A stretch of DNA of 64,000 bases from Dietzia cinnamea NBRC 102147. GTDB lineage: Bacteria > Actinomycetota > Actinomycetes > Mycobacteriales > Mycobacteriaceae. Position 1 is the stretch's first letter, and each line of letters begins with the position of its first letter. The stretch is taken from positions 20,551 through 84,550 of the forward strand of contig NZ_BCSW01000010.1 of the NCBI RefSeq assembly GCF_001571065.1, in the 5' to 3' direction. Positions 55,435-63,918 of the stretch are shown here, piece after piece. The translations under genes and the position numbers were made by a program. The notes beneath the pieces were generated by a model, which was not told the DNA's origin, did no database searches, and saw only the letters and a list, made by a program, of their open reading frames with translations.

Positions 55435-55887
55435 TCACTGCTCCGGAAGCCGGCTCAGCGCCCGCCCACTCATCCGGGAGATCAGCTTCTCCGCGACCGC
55501 CCCGAACGCCTGCAGCTCGTCGTCGTCGAATCCCTCGAACAACCAGTCGGCGAGGCCGACGCGCGCCGTCACCACCTCATCAACGATCCGTCGCGACTTC
55601 TCCGTCAGGCTCACCAACCGCACCCGGCGGTCATCCGGCGGCATCGTTCGCTCGACGTGACCACTCGCCACCAGGCCGTCCACCAGCGCCGTCACCTGGC
55701 GCGGTGAGCAATCGAGGTACGTCGCCAGCTCCACCTGCTTGCACTCACCCTGCAGGCCCAGCACGAACAGCAACTCCAGCCGCGGCACCGTCAGCCCGTA
55801 GTTCGCCGCCGCGCGCGCGATGTGCCCGGCCATCTGCTCGGAGAGCATCAACGCGCGATCGAGAACTTCCCTCGACGATAGTGCCAC
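55435..55887 (-). CDS. MarR-family regulator divergent from the P450
   Basis: 150 residues. LTVPRLELLFVLGLQGECKQ, VELATYLDCSPRQVTALVDG (recognition helix with Cys), SGHVERTMPPDDRRVRLVSL (wing). GTG at 55887 is close to the AT-rich TATATACAC, which may be a leaderless start; a longer frame to 55963 covers the promoter and is rejected. The palindrome 55894-55907 is the likely binding site. Confidence 0.82.
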   Translation of the reverse strand: MALSSREVLDRALMLSEQMAGHIARAAANYGLTVPRLELLFVLGLQGECKQVELATYLDCSPRQVTALVDGLVASGHVERTMPPDDRRVRLVSLTEKSRRIVDEVVTARVGLADWLFEGFDDDELQAFGAVAEKLISRMSGRALSRLPEQ

Positions 55888-55893
55888 GTGTAT

Positions 55894-55907
55894 ATAGTTA
55901 CCACTAT
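55894..55907. promoter_or_regulatory. Palindrome between the MarR and P450 genes
   Basis: ATAGTTACCACTAT, perfect inverted repeat of five-base arms about TACC, overlapping the AT-rich -10 region of both divergent genes. It fits the MarR regulator next to it, not KstR. Confidence 0.5.
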
Positions 55908-55960
55908 TCACGGTTTCATCCCCGCCGGGGGCCGGTGGGCGACCAGTCTCAGGAGACACC

Positions 55961-57205
55961 ATGGACGTGACCATCCCGGCGGGCTTCGACTTCACCGACC
56001 CGGACCTGTTCGAGAAACGGCTCCCGCACGACGAGTGGCGCCAGCTCCGGCGGACACAACCCATCCACCGCGTGGACAAGCGCCCCGGCTCCGACGGGTT
56101 CGACGACGACCACTACTGGCTCGTCACCAGGCACGCCGACGTCAAGGAGATCTCCCGGCTGACCGGCGAGATCTTCTCCGCGGGGGAGAACACGATGATC
56201 CCGCGGTTCGCCGAGGGCACCCCGCGCGAGATCATCGAGGCCCAGCGCGCGATGCTCGTCAACGAGGACGGCGAGATCCACAAGAAGCACCGCCGGATCA
56301 TCTCCCGCGGCTTCACCCCCCGCGGCGTCGCCGGCATGCGCGACGAACTCGCCGACCGGGCGCGCAAGATCGTCACCGCCGCCGCCGAGAGCAACGCCGA
56401 CGACTTCGTCACCTCCATCGCCTCCGAGCTGCCACTCCAGGCGATCGCCGACCTGCTGGGTGTGCCGCAGGAGGACCGCCACAAGATCTTCGAGTGGTCC
56501 AACATCATGACCAGCTACGACGCCGGCGGAGACCCCGACGCGCCCGCCATCGCGTCAATGGAGCTCATCGGGTACGCCAACGCCATGGCCGAGGACCGTG
56601 CCGCCAACCCGCGCGACGACATCGTCACCAAGCTCGTCCAGGCCGACGTCGACGGCGAACACCTCTCCGCCGAGGAGTTCGGCTGGTTCGTCACCCTCTT
56701 GGCCGTGGCCGGGAACGAGACCACCCGCAACGCCACCACACACGGCATGGTCGCGATGCTCGAACACCCCGAGCAGTGGGAACTGTTCAAGCGTGAGCGG
56801 CCCGAGACCGCCTACGACGAGATCCTCCGCTGGGCCTCGCCGATCACCCAGTTCCAGCGCACCGCCATGGAGGACACCGAGATCGGGGGCGTCTCCATCG
56901 CCAAGGGCGACCGTGTGCTGATTTGCTACGGATCGGCGAACTTCGACGAGGAGGTCTTCGACGACCCGTTCACGTTCACCATCCTCCGCGACCCGAACCC
57001 GCACGTGACCTTCGGCGGCCAGGGCCCGCACTACTGCCTGGGCGCGAATCTCGCGAAGATGCAGCTCGAACTGATCTTCAACGCCGTCGCCGACCACCTG
57101 CCGGACCTCACCGCGCTCGGCGATCCCAAGCGCCTGCGCTCCGGGTGGCTCAACGGCCTCACCGAGTGGAAGGTCGACCTGGGCGTGTGCCCCGTGGCGA
57201 GCTGA
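55961..57205 (+). CDS. Cytochrome P450, CYP125-like
   Basis: 414 residues. PAGFDFTDPDLFEKRLP, LLGVPQEDRHKIFEWSNIM, AGNETTRN (250-257, I helix), EILR (287-290), QRTAMEDTEIGGV, NPHVTFGGQGPHYCLGANLA (heme Cys359), RLRSGWLNGLTEWKVD. These closely follow CYP125, which oxidises the C26 methyl of cholesterol or cholestenone to start side-chain removal. ATG after TCAGGAGACACC. Divergent MarR suggests local control. A CYP142-type or other sterol or alkyl substrate is possible. Confidence 0.88.
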   Translation: MDVTIPAGFDFTDPDLFEKRLPHDEWRQLRRTQPIHRVDKRPGSDGFDDDHYWLVTRHADVKEISRLTGEIFSAGENTMIPRFAEGTPREIIEAQRAMLVNEDGEIHKKHRRIISRGFTPRGVAGMRDELADRARKIVTAAAESNADDFVTSIASELPLQAIADLLGVPQEDRHKIFEWSNIMTSYDAGGDPDAPAIASMELIGYANAMAEDRAANPRDDIVTKLVQADVDGEHLSAEEFGWFVTLLAVAGNETTRNATTHGMVAMLEHPEQWELFKRERPETAYDEILRWASPITQFQRTAMEDTEIGGVSIAKGDRVLICYGSANFDEEVFDDPFTFTILRDPNPHVTFGGQGPHYCLGANLAKMQLELIFNAVADHLPDLTALGDPKRLRSGWLNGLTEWKVDLGVCPVAS

Positions 57206-57214
57206 CCAGCCCGC

Positions 57215-57547
57215 TCAGGCCAGCCACGCCTGCAGCACCATGTACGTCGCCGTGCCCAGCACGATGCTCGCGGCGGCGCGCCGGAACGCCAGGTGCACGC
57301 CCAACGTGAGCGCGAGCGCGACGGTCGCCGGCAGCCACGAGCCGAGCGCCGTGGTGGTGTCGCGCAGGGTGTAGACCACCAGGACCACCATCACGCCGGC
57401 CGGCATGGTGCGGCCGAGATAGCGGACGACGCCCGAGTCGCGGAGGCGGGTGAGCGCGAGGAACGGGGCGGCCCGCAGCGCCACGGTGACGAGGAACATC
57501 ACGCCCAACCCGGCAAGCAGGTAGGCGGTCCCGGGGACGGCGGTCAC
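57215..57547 (-). CDS. azlD: AzlD-like branched-chain amino acid exporter subunit
   Basis: 110 residues, four hydrophobic segments, VALRAAPFLALTRLRDSGVV and RTMPAGVMVVLVVYTLRDTT typical of AzlD. GTG at 57547 overlaps the azlC stop. With AzlC forms a two-part exporter for branched-chain amino acids. Confidence 0.85.
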   Translation of the reverse strand: MTAVPGTAYLLAGLGVMFLVTVALRAAPFLALTRLRDSGVVRYLGRTMPAGVMVVLVVYTLRDTTTALGSWLPATVALALTLGVHLAFRRAAASIVLGTATYMVLQAWLA

Positions 57548-58296
57548 GCGACATCACCCCCGGTGCGCTGCGTCTGTTCGGCGTGCTTCGCCCGCCCGGT
57601 CCGCTGCAGCCACGCGTACCGCACCAACAGCACGCCCACGAACGCGCACAGACCCACGATGAGCATCTGGTCGGGAGCCACCACGGCGGCGACCAGCCCG
57701 CACACCAGGCCGATCACCGGCGCGGGCAGGTCGCCGGACGACCGCCACGCGTCCACGGCCAGCACGGCGAACAGCCCGGTCAGCGCGAACTGCAGTCCGT
57801 CCAGCCCCTCGGGGAGGGCGGTGCCGACGAGCGCTCCGATCACGCCCGGGATCACCCACAGGGACTGGCAGGTGATCGCGATGGTCAGCGTCCGCGGACC
57901 GCTCATCTCCGCGCGCCGCTTGGTCGACGTGATCGCGTAGACCTCGTCGGTGAGCGCGTACACGGCGTACAGCCGACCCAGCCGTGAACGGATAGCCTCG
58001 AGCGGGAAGCTCAGGCCGTAGAAGACGTGGCGGAAGTTCACCAGGAACGCCGCGGCGGCCAGCGAATACAGGGGGGTGACGGCAGTGAGCAGGCCGATCG
58101 CCAGGAACTCCATCGACCCGGCGTAGATCACCAGGGAGAACACGGGCGCCCACCACCAGTCGAACCCCGCCTGGGTCATCAGCACCCCGAACGCCAGTCC
58201 GAGCGGCACCAGTCCGAGCCCGACCGTCGAGCAGTCGGCCAGACCCTTGCGGATCTCTGCGCGGATCTCTGCGCTGGCGGAGGGGCTGGTCGACAC
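57544..58296 (-). CDS. azlC: AzlC-like branched-chain amino acid exporter subunit
   Basis: 250 residues. GLVPLGLAFGVLMTQAGFDW, YAGSMEFLAIGLL, FLVNFRHVFYGLSF, TDEVYAI: AzlC motifs. TAGACT ends 7 nt before GTG at 58296, leaderless GTG start. Stop coupled to azlD. Confidence 0.88.
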   Translation of the reverse strand: MSTSPSASAEIRAEIRKGLADCSTVGLGLVPLGLAFGVLMTQAGFDWWWAPVFSLVIYAGSMEFLAIGLLTAVTPLYSLAAAAFLVNFRHVFYGLSFPLEAIRSRLGRLYAVYALTDEVYAITSTKRRAEMSGPRTLTIAITCQSLWVIPGVIGALVGTALPEGLDGLQFALTGLFAVLAVDAWRSSGDLPAPVIGLVCGLVAAVVAPDQMLIVGLCAFVGVLLVRYAWLQRTGRAKHAEQTQRTGGDVA

Positions 58297-58380
58297 GCCG
58301 GGCAGTCTAGCCAGCCACGATTTCGCATCACCCCCGACAGAGGCCTACCGCCGCCCGGCCGGCCGGCGCAGACTCGACCC

Positions 58381-58800
58381 ATGGACGCACATCAGACGGG
58401 CACGCCACCCGCGCCGACGGTGTGGCACTGTTTCCGGTGCTCCGACGCCCGGACGGTGATCGACTGGCTGGTCGCGACCCTGGGGTTCGTGGAAACGGCG
58501 TGTTACTCCGAGGACGGCGTGGTGACCCACGCGGAGCTCCTGTGGCCCGAGGGCGGGGGCGTGATGCTGGGCGAGGGCGGGCGCGGTGCGGACGATCCGC
58601 ACGCCTCGCCACCCGGCACCGGTCTGGCCTACGTCGTGACCGCCGACGCGGAGAAGGTGTACCGCAGGGCCGTGGACGCCGGAGCCGAGGTGGTGCTGGC
58701 GCTGCAGGACACCGACTACGGGGATCGCACCTTTTCCGTGCGGGACCCGGAGGGCAACGTGTGGTCGGTGGGGCAGTACCGGGGCGCGCCCCTGCCCTGA
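58381..58800 (+). CDS. VOC-superfamily (glyoxalase/bleomycin-resistance-like) protein
   Basis: 139 residues. CSDARTVIDWLVATLGFVET, THAELLWPEGGGVMLGE, TGLAYVVTADAEKVYRRAVD, RTFSVRDPEGNVWSVGQY: two VOC repeats with the DPEGN metal-Glu segment. Substrate unknown. CAGACT ends 6 nt before ATG. Convergent with the MFS gene. Confidence 0.86.
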   Translation: MDAHQTGTPPAPTVWHCFRCSDARTVIDWLVATLGFVETACYSEDGVVTHAELLWPEGGGVMLGEGGRGADDPHASPPGTGLAYVVTADAEKVYRRAVDAGAEVVLALQDTDYGDRTFSVRDPEGNVWSVGQYRGAPLP

Positions 58801-58819
58801 CGATCTCGCGATGCGGCGG

Positions 58820-60094
58820 TCAGGCCCGGCGCTGGTCGGCGGCGGGTACGAGCGGAATCGCCAGCGCCGCGATCACGGCCGCGCCGGCGAACACCGGCCA
58901 GTAGCCGACGGCGTCGATCACCGCGGCGACCAGGGGAGTGGACGCCGAGATCGCCACGAACTGGGTGGTGTTCTGCACCCCGAGCGCCCGGCCGCTCCAC
59001 CGGGGCCCGGCGAACTCGGCGACAGCGGTGAACGCCAGGCCGTTGTCGGACACCGAGAGCACGGTCGCGATCACGCCGAGCGTCACCGCGATGACCCCGG
59101 GCGCGCCCAGAGCTTCCGCGGCCGCCAGCGCGGCCAGTCCGGCGGTCACCGAGATCGCCACGCCGCGAATGGGCGTCATGCGGGACCCCACCCGGTCCGA
59201 GACCGCGCCCGCCACGATCCGCGCGACCGCGCCGAGCACCTGACTCACCGTCACCACGACGCCCGCGGACACCGCCGACCAGCCGTGCCCCAGCACCAGC
59301 CACGTCAGCAGGAACGCCTGCAGCATCCCCTGCGGCAGCACGAGCAGCACCGACACCCCGTGGACGCGGTACAGGTAGCCGGACCCGCGGTACGGCGAGC
59401 CGTCCGTCGCCGCGCCACTCACCGCCTCACCGTCGGCGCCTGTCGCCGCGCCACTCATCGCCTCGGCGCCCGCGTCGCGCGTGGCCTCGGGTGGAGGCGG
59501 ATCGGTGACGACGACGAGGGCCGCCACCGCCGAGACAGCGGCCATCGCCAGGGGGAGCGCGAACGCCGCGCCCAGACCGTACGACTGCGCGAGCAGCGGC
59601 ATGGTCATGGCCGCGACCGCGGAACCGGCCGGCTGCGACATCTGGCGGACACCCATGGCGAGCCCGCGGCGGTGCGCGGGGAACCAGCTCACGACCAGTC
59701 GCCCGCTCGCCGAGTTACCCGAGGCGGTGAAGGCGCCCGTGACCAGCAGCAATACCGCCAGCAACACGAACGACTCCACGAACAGTGCCGCGGTGAGGGT
59801 GACGGCGGCACCGACCGACCCGGCGACCAGGACGACCTTCTCCCCGGCACGGTCGACGAGCCAGCCCCACGCGATCAACGCCGCGGCCATGCCGACCAGC
59901 GGCATCGCGACCAGGATCCCGCCCTGCGAGAGGGACAGTCCCATGACGCTCGTGAGATGAGGGAGCAGGAAGCCGACGCCGATCACGAACGCCGATCCGG
60001 ACGCGGCGACGAACGTGGCCACGGCCAGCACCAGCCAGTGCCGGGCCGTCACCGTCGTCGACTCGCCGCCTACCGTCTCCACCTGCAGGAGCAT
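58820..60094 (-). CDS. MFS transporter
   Basis: 424 residues, 12 membrane segments. LPHLTSVMGLSLSQGGILVA, RLVVSWFPAHRRGLAMGVRQ (monocarboxylate/oxalate-like), SGSAFVIGVGF; the central loop is Ala/Thr-rich (TGADGEAVSGAATDG). Typical cyanate or organic-acid transporter layout. ATG at 60094. A TACGAT (-10-like) lies upstream near 60110. Confidence 0.82.
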   Translation of the reverse strand: MLLQVETVGGESTTVTARHWLVLAVATFVAASGSAFVIGVGFLLPHLTSVMGLSLSQGGILVAMPLVGMAAALIAWGWLVDRAGEKVVLVAGSVGAAVTLTAALFVESFVLLAVLLLVTGAFTASGNSASGRLVVSWFPAHRRGLAMGVRQMSQPAGSAVAAMTMPLLAQSYGLGAAFALPLAMAAVSAVAALVVVTDPPPPEATRDAGAEAMSGAATGADGEAVSGAATDGSPYRGSGYLYRVHGVSVLLVLPQGMLQAFLLTWLVLGHGWSAVSAGVVVTVSQVLGAVARIVAGAVSDRVGSRMTPIRGVAISVTAGLAALAAAEALGAPGVIAVTLGVIATVLSVSDNGLAFTAVAEFAGPRWSGRALGVQNTTQFVAISASTPLVAAVIDAVGYWPVFAGAAVIAALAIPLVPAADQRRA

Positions 60095-60156
60095 ATGTCA
60101 CTGCCCAGAATACGGAAACATCGTACCACATTGTGAGACAGCGCGAGGCGGCGATG

Positions 60157-60789
60157 TCAGTTGAGGTCGCCGTCCTGCAGGTACGTGGCGTACAGGGGCA
60201 GGGGCATCTCCTGGCGGCGCAGCACCGCGCCCCATACGTCGACGCGGGCGGGCGCGAGCAGATCGCTGGGCAGGCTGGGCGCGACGTACCAGTCGCCGCG
60301 GTCGAGCTCGTCCTGCAGCTGACCGGGCGCCCAGCCGGTGTACCCGACGAACACCCGCATGCCGTCGATGTGCTCCCGCAGGAGGTCGGGATCGCTGTCC
60401 AGGTCCACGACGTGCACGCGGCCCTCAATCTGCTGGAGCCCGCTGAACCGGTGGCCGTCGACGCCGGCGCTCAGCACGACCAGGGCGATGCCGGTGTCGG
60501 GTTTGACGGGTCCTCCGATGTGGAACACGGACGGGGGAGCGCACAACTCGGACCAGGCGGGCAGGATCTCCTCGACATCGGTCTCGCTGCGCCGGGTGAT
60601 CACCACGCCCAGCGACCCGGAGTGGTCGTGTTCGATCATGTAGATGATCGCGCGCCGGAAGTTCGGGTCGGGCATGTCGGGCGCGGCGATGAGCAGTGAA
60701 CCGGCGACGGGATCCCGCTTGTCCATGGCGTCGTAGAGGCGGTCGCCGAACAGGCCTCCGCCGCTCAGATCATCCGGTCCCGTGTCCAT
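60157..60789 (-). CDS. YqgE/AlgH-family protein
   Basis: 210 residues. AGSLLIAAPDMPDPNFRRAI then IYMIEHDHSGSLGVVITR, HIGGPV, VFVGYTGWAPGQLQDELDRG, WYVAPS: the YqgE signature. Function unsettled (redox or regulatory roles suggested in proteobacteria). ATG at 60789 with CATCAT 6 nt upstream. Confidence 0.92.
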   Translation of the reverse strand: MDTGPDDLSGGGLFGDRLYDAMDKRDPVAGSLLIAAPDMPDPNFRRAIIYMIEHDHSGSLGVVITRRSETDVEEILPAWSELCAPPSVFHIGGPVKPDTGIALVVLSAGVDGHRFSGLQQIEGRVHVVDLDSDPDLLREHIDGMRVFVGYTGWAPGQLQDELDRGDWYVAPSLPSDLLAPARVDVWGAVLRRQEMPLPLYATYLQDGDLN

Positions 60790-60892
60790 GTATCCATGAT
60801 GCCCCCGTCGTCGCCGGGCCACACGCGCGTCCCCTCGATCGGGTCTCGCCGCGGTGATCGGCGGCCCGGCCGCGAGCGCTACCGTGACTCCC

Positions 60893-62278
60893 GTGACCTC
60901 ACCGCCCACCGACCCGGCCGTTCCCACCCGGGGCCGCCTGGCCGCCGCCCTGCGCGAATCCGATGGTCTGGGTCGGCTGTCGACGGCACGGCTGGCGGCG
61001 TTGCTCAGCGAGGGCATCCATCAGGCCGCCCTCGGCGGGATCGTGCTGTTCAGCCCCGAGTCGGGCACCACTCCGGCGGCGATCGTGGGCGGGTTCGCAG
61101 TGATGCTGCTGCCCTATTCGATCGTCGGGCCCTTCGCCGCGGCCGCGCTGGACCGGTGGGACCGCCGGGTCGTGGTGGCCGTCGCCGCCCTGGTGCGGAC
61201 CCTCGCGATCGTCGCGACCATCGCGCTCATCGCCGCCGGCGCCGTCCACTCGGGCGCGGGTCTGACGGCGCTGTTCGTCCTGTCCCTCGTGGCGATCGGC
61301 CTGGGCCGGCTCATCAACACCGGGATGACCGCGGCCATGCCCAAGGTGGTGCCCGACCGCCTCCTCGCGGCCACCAACTCGGTGCTGGTCACGGTCGGTT
61401 CGGTCATCACCGCGGTGGGCGCGGTCGCGGCGTTCGCGGTGCTCGCCGTCCTGGGCGCGGGCGACACCGCGGTCTCGTGGACCCTCGTGCCGTCCGTGGT
61501 CACCGCGTTGGCGGGGGTGTGGGCGATCCTCGCCCTGCCGCGGCGCCACCTGGGACCCGACGACGACGAGGTCCGCTCCCACCCGGTCGAGGCCGTCACC
61601 CGCCGTGCCGCCCGGGCGTTCGCCGGGGGACTCGCCGAGGGCGTCCGGGCCGCCCGTTCCTCGGCCCTGGTGTGGGTGTCGTTGACCGGCGTGACGCTCG
61701 GGCGGGCCGCGTTCGGGATCACGACGATGCTGGCGATCCTGCTCCTGCGCGATGCCGAGTCCGGCGGGTCGGGCGGCCCGGTCGTCGCCGGGATGGGCGG
61801 ATTCGGCTTGATGTCGGCGGCCGTGGCCGCGGGCATGGGTCTGGCCGCGGTCGTCACACCGTGGGCCATCGCCCGAGCCCGACGCGTCCTCGTCGTCGCC
61901 GCCGGGGCCGGTGTGTCCGCGCTCGCCCAGCTCGTCGTCGGACCGACCCTCGACCCGACGGCCCTGGTGGTCGGCGCGGTGGCGATCGGCCTGGGGGCGC
62001 AGGTGGTCAAACTCGTCGCCGACAACGCCATGCAGACCGACGTCCCCGATGTCCGCCGGGGCGGGGTGTTCGCCCTCCAGGACGCGCTGTTCAACTCGGC
62101 GTTCGTCGTGGGCATGCTCGTAGTGCTTCCGCTCGTGCCCGCGGACGGCCGGTCGGTGTCGCTGATGGTGGTCCCGGCGGTGCTGTACGCCGCCGCGGCC
62201 GTGATCGCGCTGGTGGTGGGCACGCGATCAGGAGCCCAGACCGAGCGAGCCCGCGGCGATCGAGCCGCCACCCACTGA
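60893..62278 (+). CDS. MFS transporter (enterobactin-exporter-like MFS_3)
   Basis: 461 residues. PYSIVGPFAAAALDRWDRRV (motif A), RLINTGMTAAMPKVVPDRLL, LLRDAESGGSGGPVVAGMGG, LVADNAMQTDVPDVRRGGVF. Similar in layout to EntS-type exporters. TACCGT ends 7 nt before GTG at 60893; upstream in-frame ATG lies before the hexamer. Its last 51 bp overlap the convergent repeat-protein gene. Confidence 0.85.
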   Translation: MTSPPTDPAVPTRGRLAAALRESDGLGRLSTARLAALLSEGIHQAALGGIVLFSPESGTTPAAIVGGFAVMLLPYSIVGPFAAAALDRWDRRVVVAVAALVRTLAIVATIALIAAGAVHSGAGLTALFVLSLVAIGLGRLINTGMTAAMPKVVPDRLLAATNSVLVTVGSVITAVGAVAAFAVLAVLGAGDTAVSWTLVPSVVTALAGVWAILALPRRHLGPDDDEVRSHPVEAVTRRAARAFAGGLAEGVRAARSSALVWVSLTGVTLGRAAFGITTMLAILLLRDAESGGSGGPVVAGMGGFGLMSAAVAAGMGLAAVVTPWAIARARRVLVVAAGAGVSALAQLVVGPTLDPTALVVGAVAIGLGAQVVKLVADNAMQTDVPDVRRGGVFALQDALFNSAFVVGMLVVLPLVPADGRSVSLMVVPAVLYAAAAVIALVVGTRSGAQTERARGDRAATH

Positions 62279-63403
62279 GCCCCCACCAACAGAGCCCCCA
62301 CCCACCGAACCCGCACCGACCGACCCGGCGCCGATGCTTCCGGCACCGACCGAGCCGCCGGCCGCAGAGCCGCCCCCGACGCTGCCCGCGCCGGCCGACC
62401 CGGTCGCGGCGGACCCTGCGGCGGCCGAACCCGCGGCCGCGGAGCCGGCTCCGAGCGCGCCCGCGTCGATGGCCCCGACGTCCACCGAGCCGGCCACCGA
62501 CCCCGCGTCGACGTGCGGCAGTTCGACATGCGGGAGCTCGATGGTGGGGAGCTCGATGCGGGGCGGTTCGAAGTGCGGCAGCTCGATGCGCGGGGGTTCG
62601 AACGGCAGGGCGGTGTCGAGGCGACCGTTGCCGTCGACGTCCGCGACCGACAGCCACCCGCCGCCCGTGTCGACCGTGATCGATCCGTCCTCCTCGACGA
62701 CCGGGGCCGCGGGCTCGGGGACCGTGCCACCCTGTACCGGCGGGGGCGGGGCCGGGGCTGGCTCGGTGACCGGGGGAGTCGACCATCTGGACGAGTCCGC
62801 AGCCGCGGCGGAGCCGTGATGGATCGCGCCGATCGCATCGGACAGCAGCGAACCCCAGTCCGGCAGCGCCCCCAACGACTGCGAGCCCGCGGCGATCGCG
62901 TCCGACCCTGCGGCCAACGCACCGTCGACGAGGCCGTCCGACCCGTGCACCCCTGCCGCGATCGACCCGGCCGCCAGGGAGCCGGCGCCGACGGAGCCGA
63001 GACCGACCGAACCACCGCCGACCGAGCCCGCACCCACCGAGCCACCGCCGACGCTGCCTGCGCCGACCGAGCCACCACCGACGCTGCCCGCGCCGACCGA
63101 GCCGGCGCCCGCGGCTCCCGCGCCGAGAGAACCCGCCGCGAGCGCCCCCACGCCACCCGCGTGCACGTTCCACACGCCGCGGTTGCCGTCGTCGGCGTAG
63201 GCGACCTGACCGGCGGCGCCGACGTCGGTCACCACACGGTCCGCGGTGCCGTCGACGTCCGAGTCCCAGAGGGCGTCATCGGCGTACCCGTCGCCGTCGA
63301 AGTCCAGCCACAGCGCGTCCGGCGCGCCGATTCCGAGGGTGAGGTCGGGCTCGCCCTGCCACTGCGTCGGTTCACCGACGCCGTCTCCGAAGAAGTAGTC
63401 CAT
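62228..63403 (-). CDS. GSVGAG-repeat protein with acidic Asp-loop motifs
   Basis: 391 residues. N-terminal acidic loops DFDGDGYADDALWDSDVDGT and later DVDGNGRLDT resemble calcium-binding or FG-GAP-like repeats. Two long five-residue repeat tracts (GSVGAGSVGGGSVGAG type) flank a Pro-rich centre with repeated PPRIELP units. No signal peptide seen. Perhaps DUF6802-like in the N-terminal part (tentative). ATG at 63403. Function unknown. Confidence 0.7.
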   Translation of the reverse strand: MDYFFGDGVGEPTQWQGEPDLTLGIGAPDALWLDFDGDGYADDALWDSDVDGTADRVVTDVGAAGQVAYADDGNRGVWNVHAGGVGALAAGSLGAGAAGAGSVGAGSVGGGSVGAGSVGGGSVGAGSVGGGSVGLGSVGAGSLAAGSIAAGVHGSDGLVDGALAAGSDAIAAGSQSLGALPDWGSLLSDAIGAIHHGSAAAADSSRWSTPPVTEPAPAPPPPVQGGTVPEPAAPVVEEDGSITVDTGGGWLSVADVDGNGRLDTALPFEPPRIELPHFEPPRIELPTIELPHVELPHVDAGSVAGSVDVGAIDAGALGAGSAAAGSAAAGSAATGSAGAGSVGGGSAAGGSVGAGSIGAGSVGAGSVGGGSVGGGSVGGGSIAAGSLGLGS

Positions 63404-63610
63404 GCGCCGATCGTGTCGCTCACGAACCGCACCGACCAGAGCCACCGGCCGATCTGTGGAGAGCCCACCGAGTTGTCCACAGGCCACGCGGAGCGCTTGA
63501 CGCCTTTCCGCTCGTCGCGCGGCAGTTGCCGCCCGATCGTGGGGCCACGCCGTCCCGAGGAGCGGCGCTGCGGAGGCTCGCTCGGGCCCTACGGCATCGC
63601 GGTCAACCGT

Positions 63611-63702
63611 CGAGTGGTCAAGAACGGCAACAATTCCCCAGGTCACCGCCGCCGAGAACCGGCATTTGCGACCACTCGGCGAGCGGGGCGCTCCGAGCGG
63701 CG
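63611..63702. repeat. 68-bp hairpin repeat, copy 1 with 24-bp shared flank
   Basis: CGAGTGGTC (63611-63619) and GACCACTCG (63670-63678) are perfect 9-bp arms. The following GCGAGCGGGGCGCTCCGAGC segment is shared with copy 2. The inner part is conserved at CCGGCATTTGC and CCAGGT. Confidence 0.75.
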
Positions 63703-63826
63703 CTCGTGCGGTGAGGTGCGCGCTGCCGAAGCGGGCCGACTGGAGCCCGAGTGGGCGAGCTGGCTCGGTGGGGCGCCACGGGGGCCCCGGCGAGCTGGGC
63801 GGCTCGCCGCGGCGCACACCCGCCAT

Positions 63827-63918
63827 CGAGTGGTCAAGAGCGCCCACGCTTCTCCAGGTAAGTGCGGCCGACGACCGGCATTTGCGACCACTCGGCGAGC
63901 GGGGCGCCCCGAGCGGCG
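63827..63918. repeat. 68-bp hairpin repeat, copy 2 with 24-bp shared flank
   Basis: Same arms at 63827-63835 and 63886-63894, the same 68-bp length, an identical CCGGCATTTGC block before the right arm, and a flank with one change. Located 216 bp after copy 1 in the same orientation. Confidence 0.75.

Noticed and set aside
61114..63156. 680-residue Arg/Ser/Ala-rich open frame on the minus strand
   Set aside because: Shadow of the MFS gene and the repeat-protein gene; low complexity from the GSV repeats.
63472..63482. TTGTCCACA, a high-GC DnaA box
   Set aside because: A single box without other boxes, AT-rich segment or dnaA/dnaN nearby; not an origin.
63611..63918. CRISPR-like repeat pair
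   Set aside because: Only two units 216 bp apart with internal arms and no cas genes; better described as hairpin repeats.
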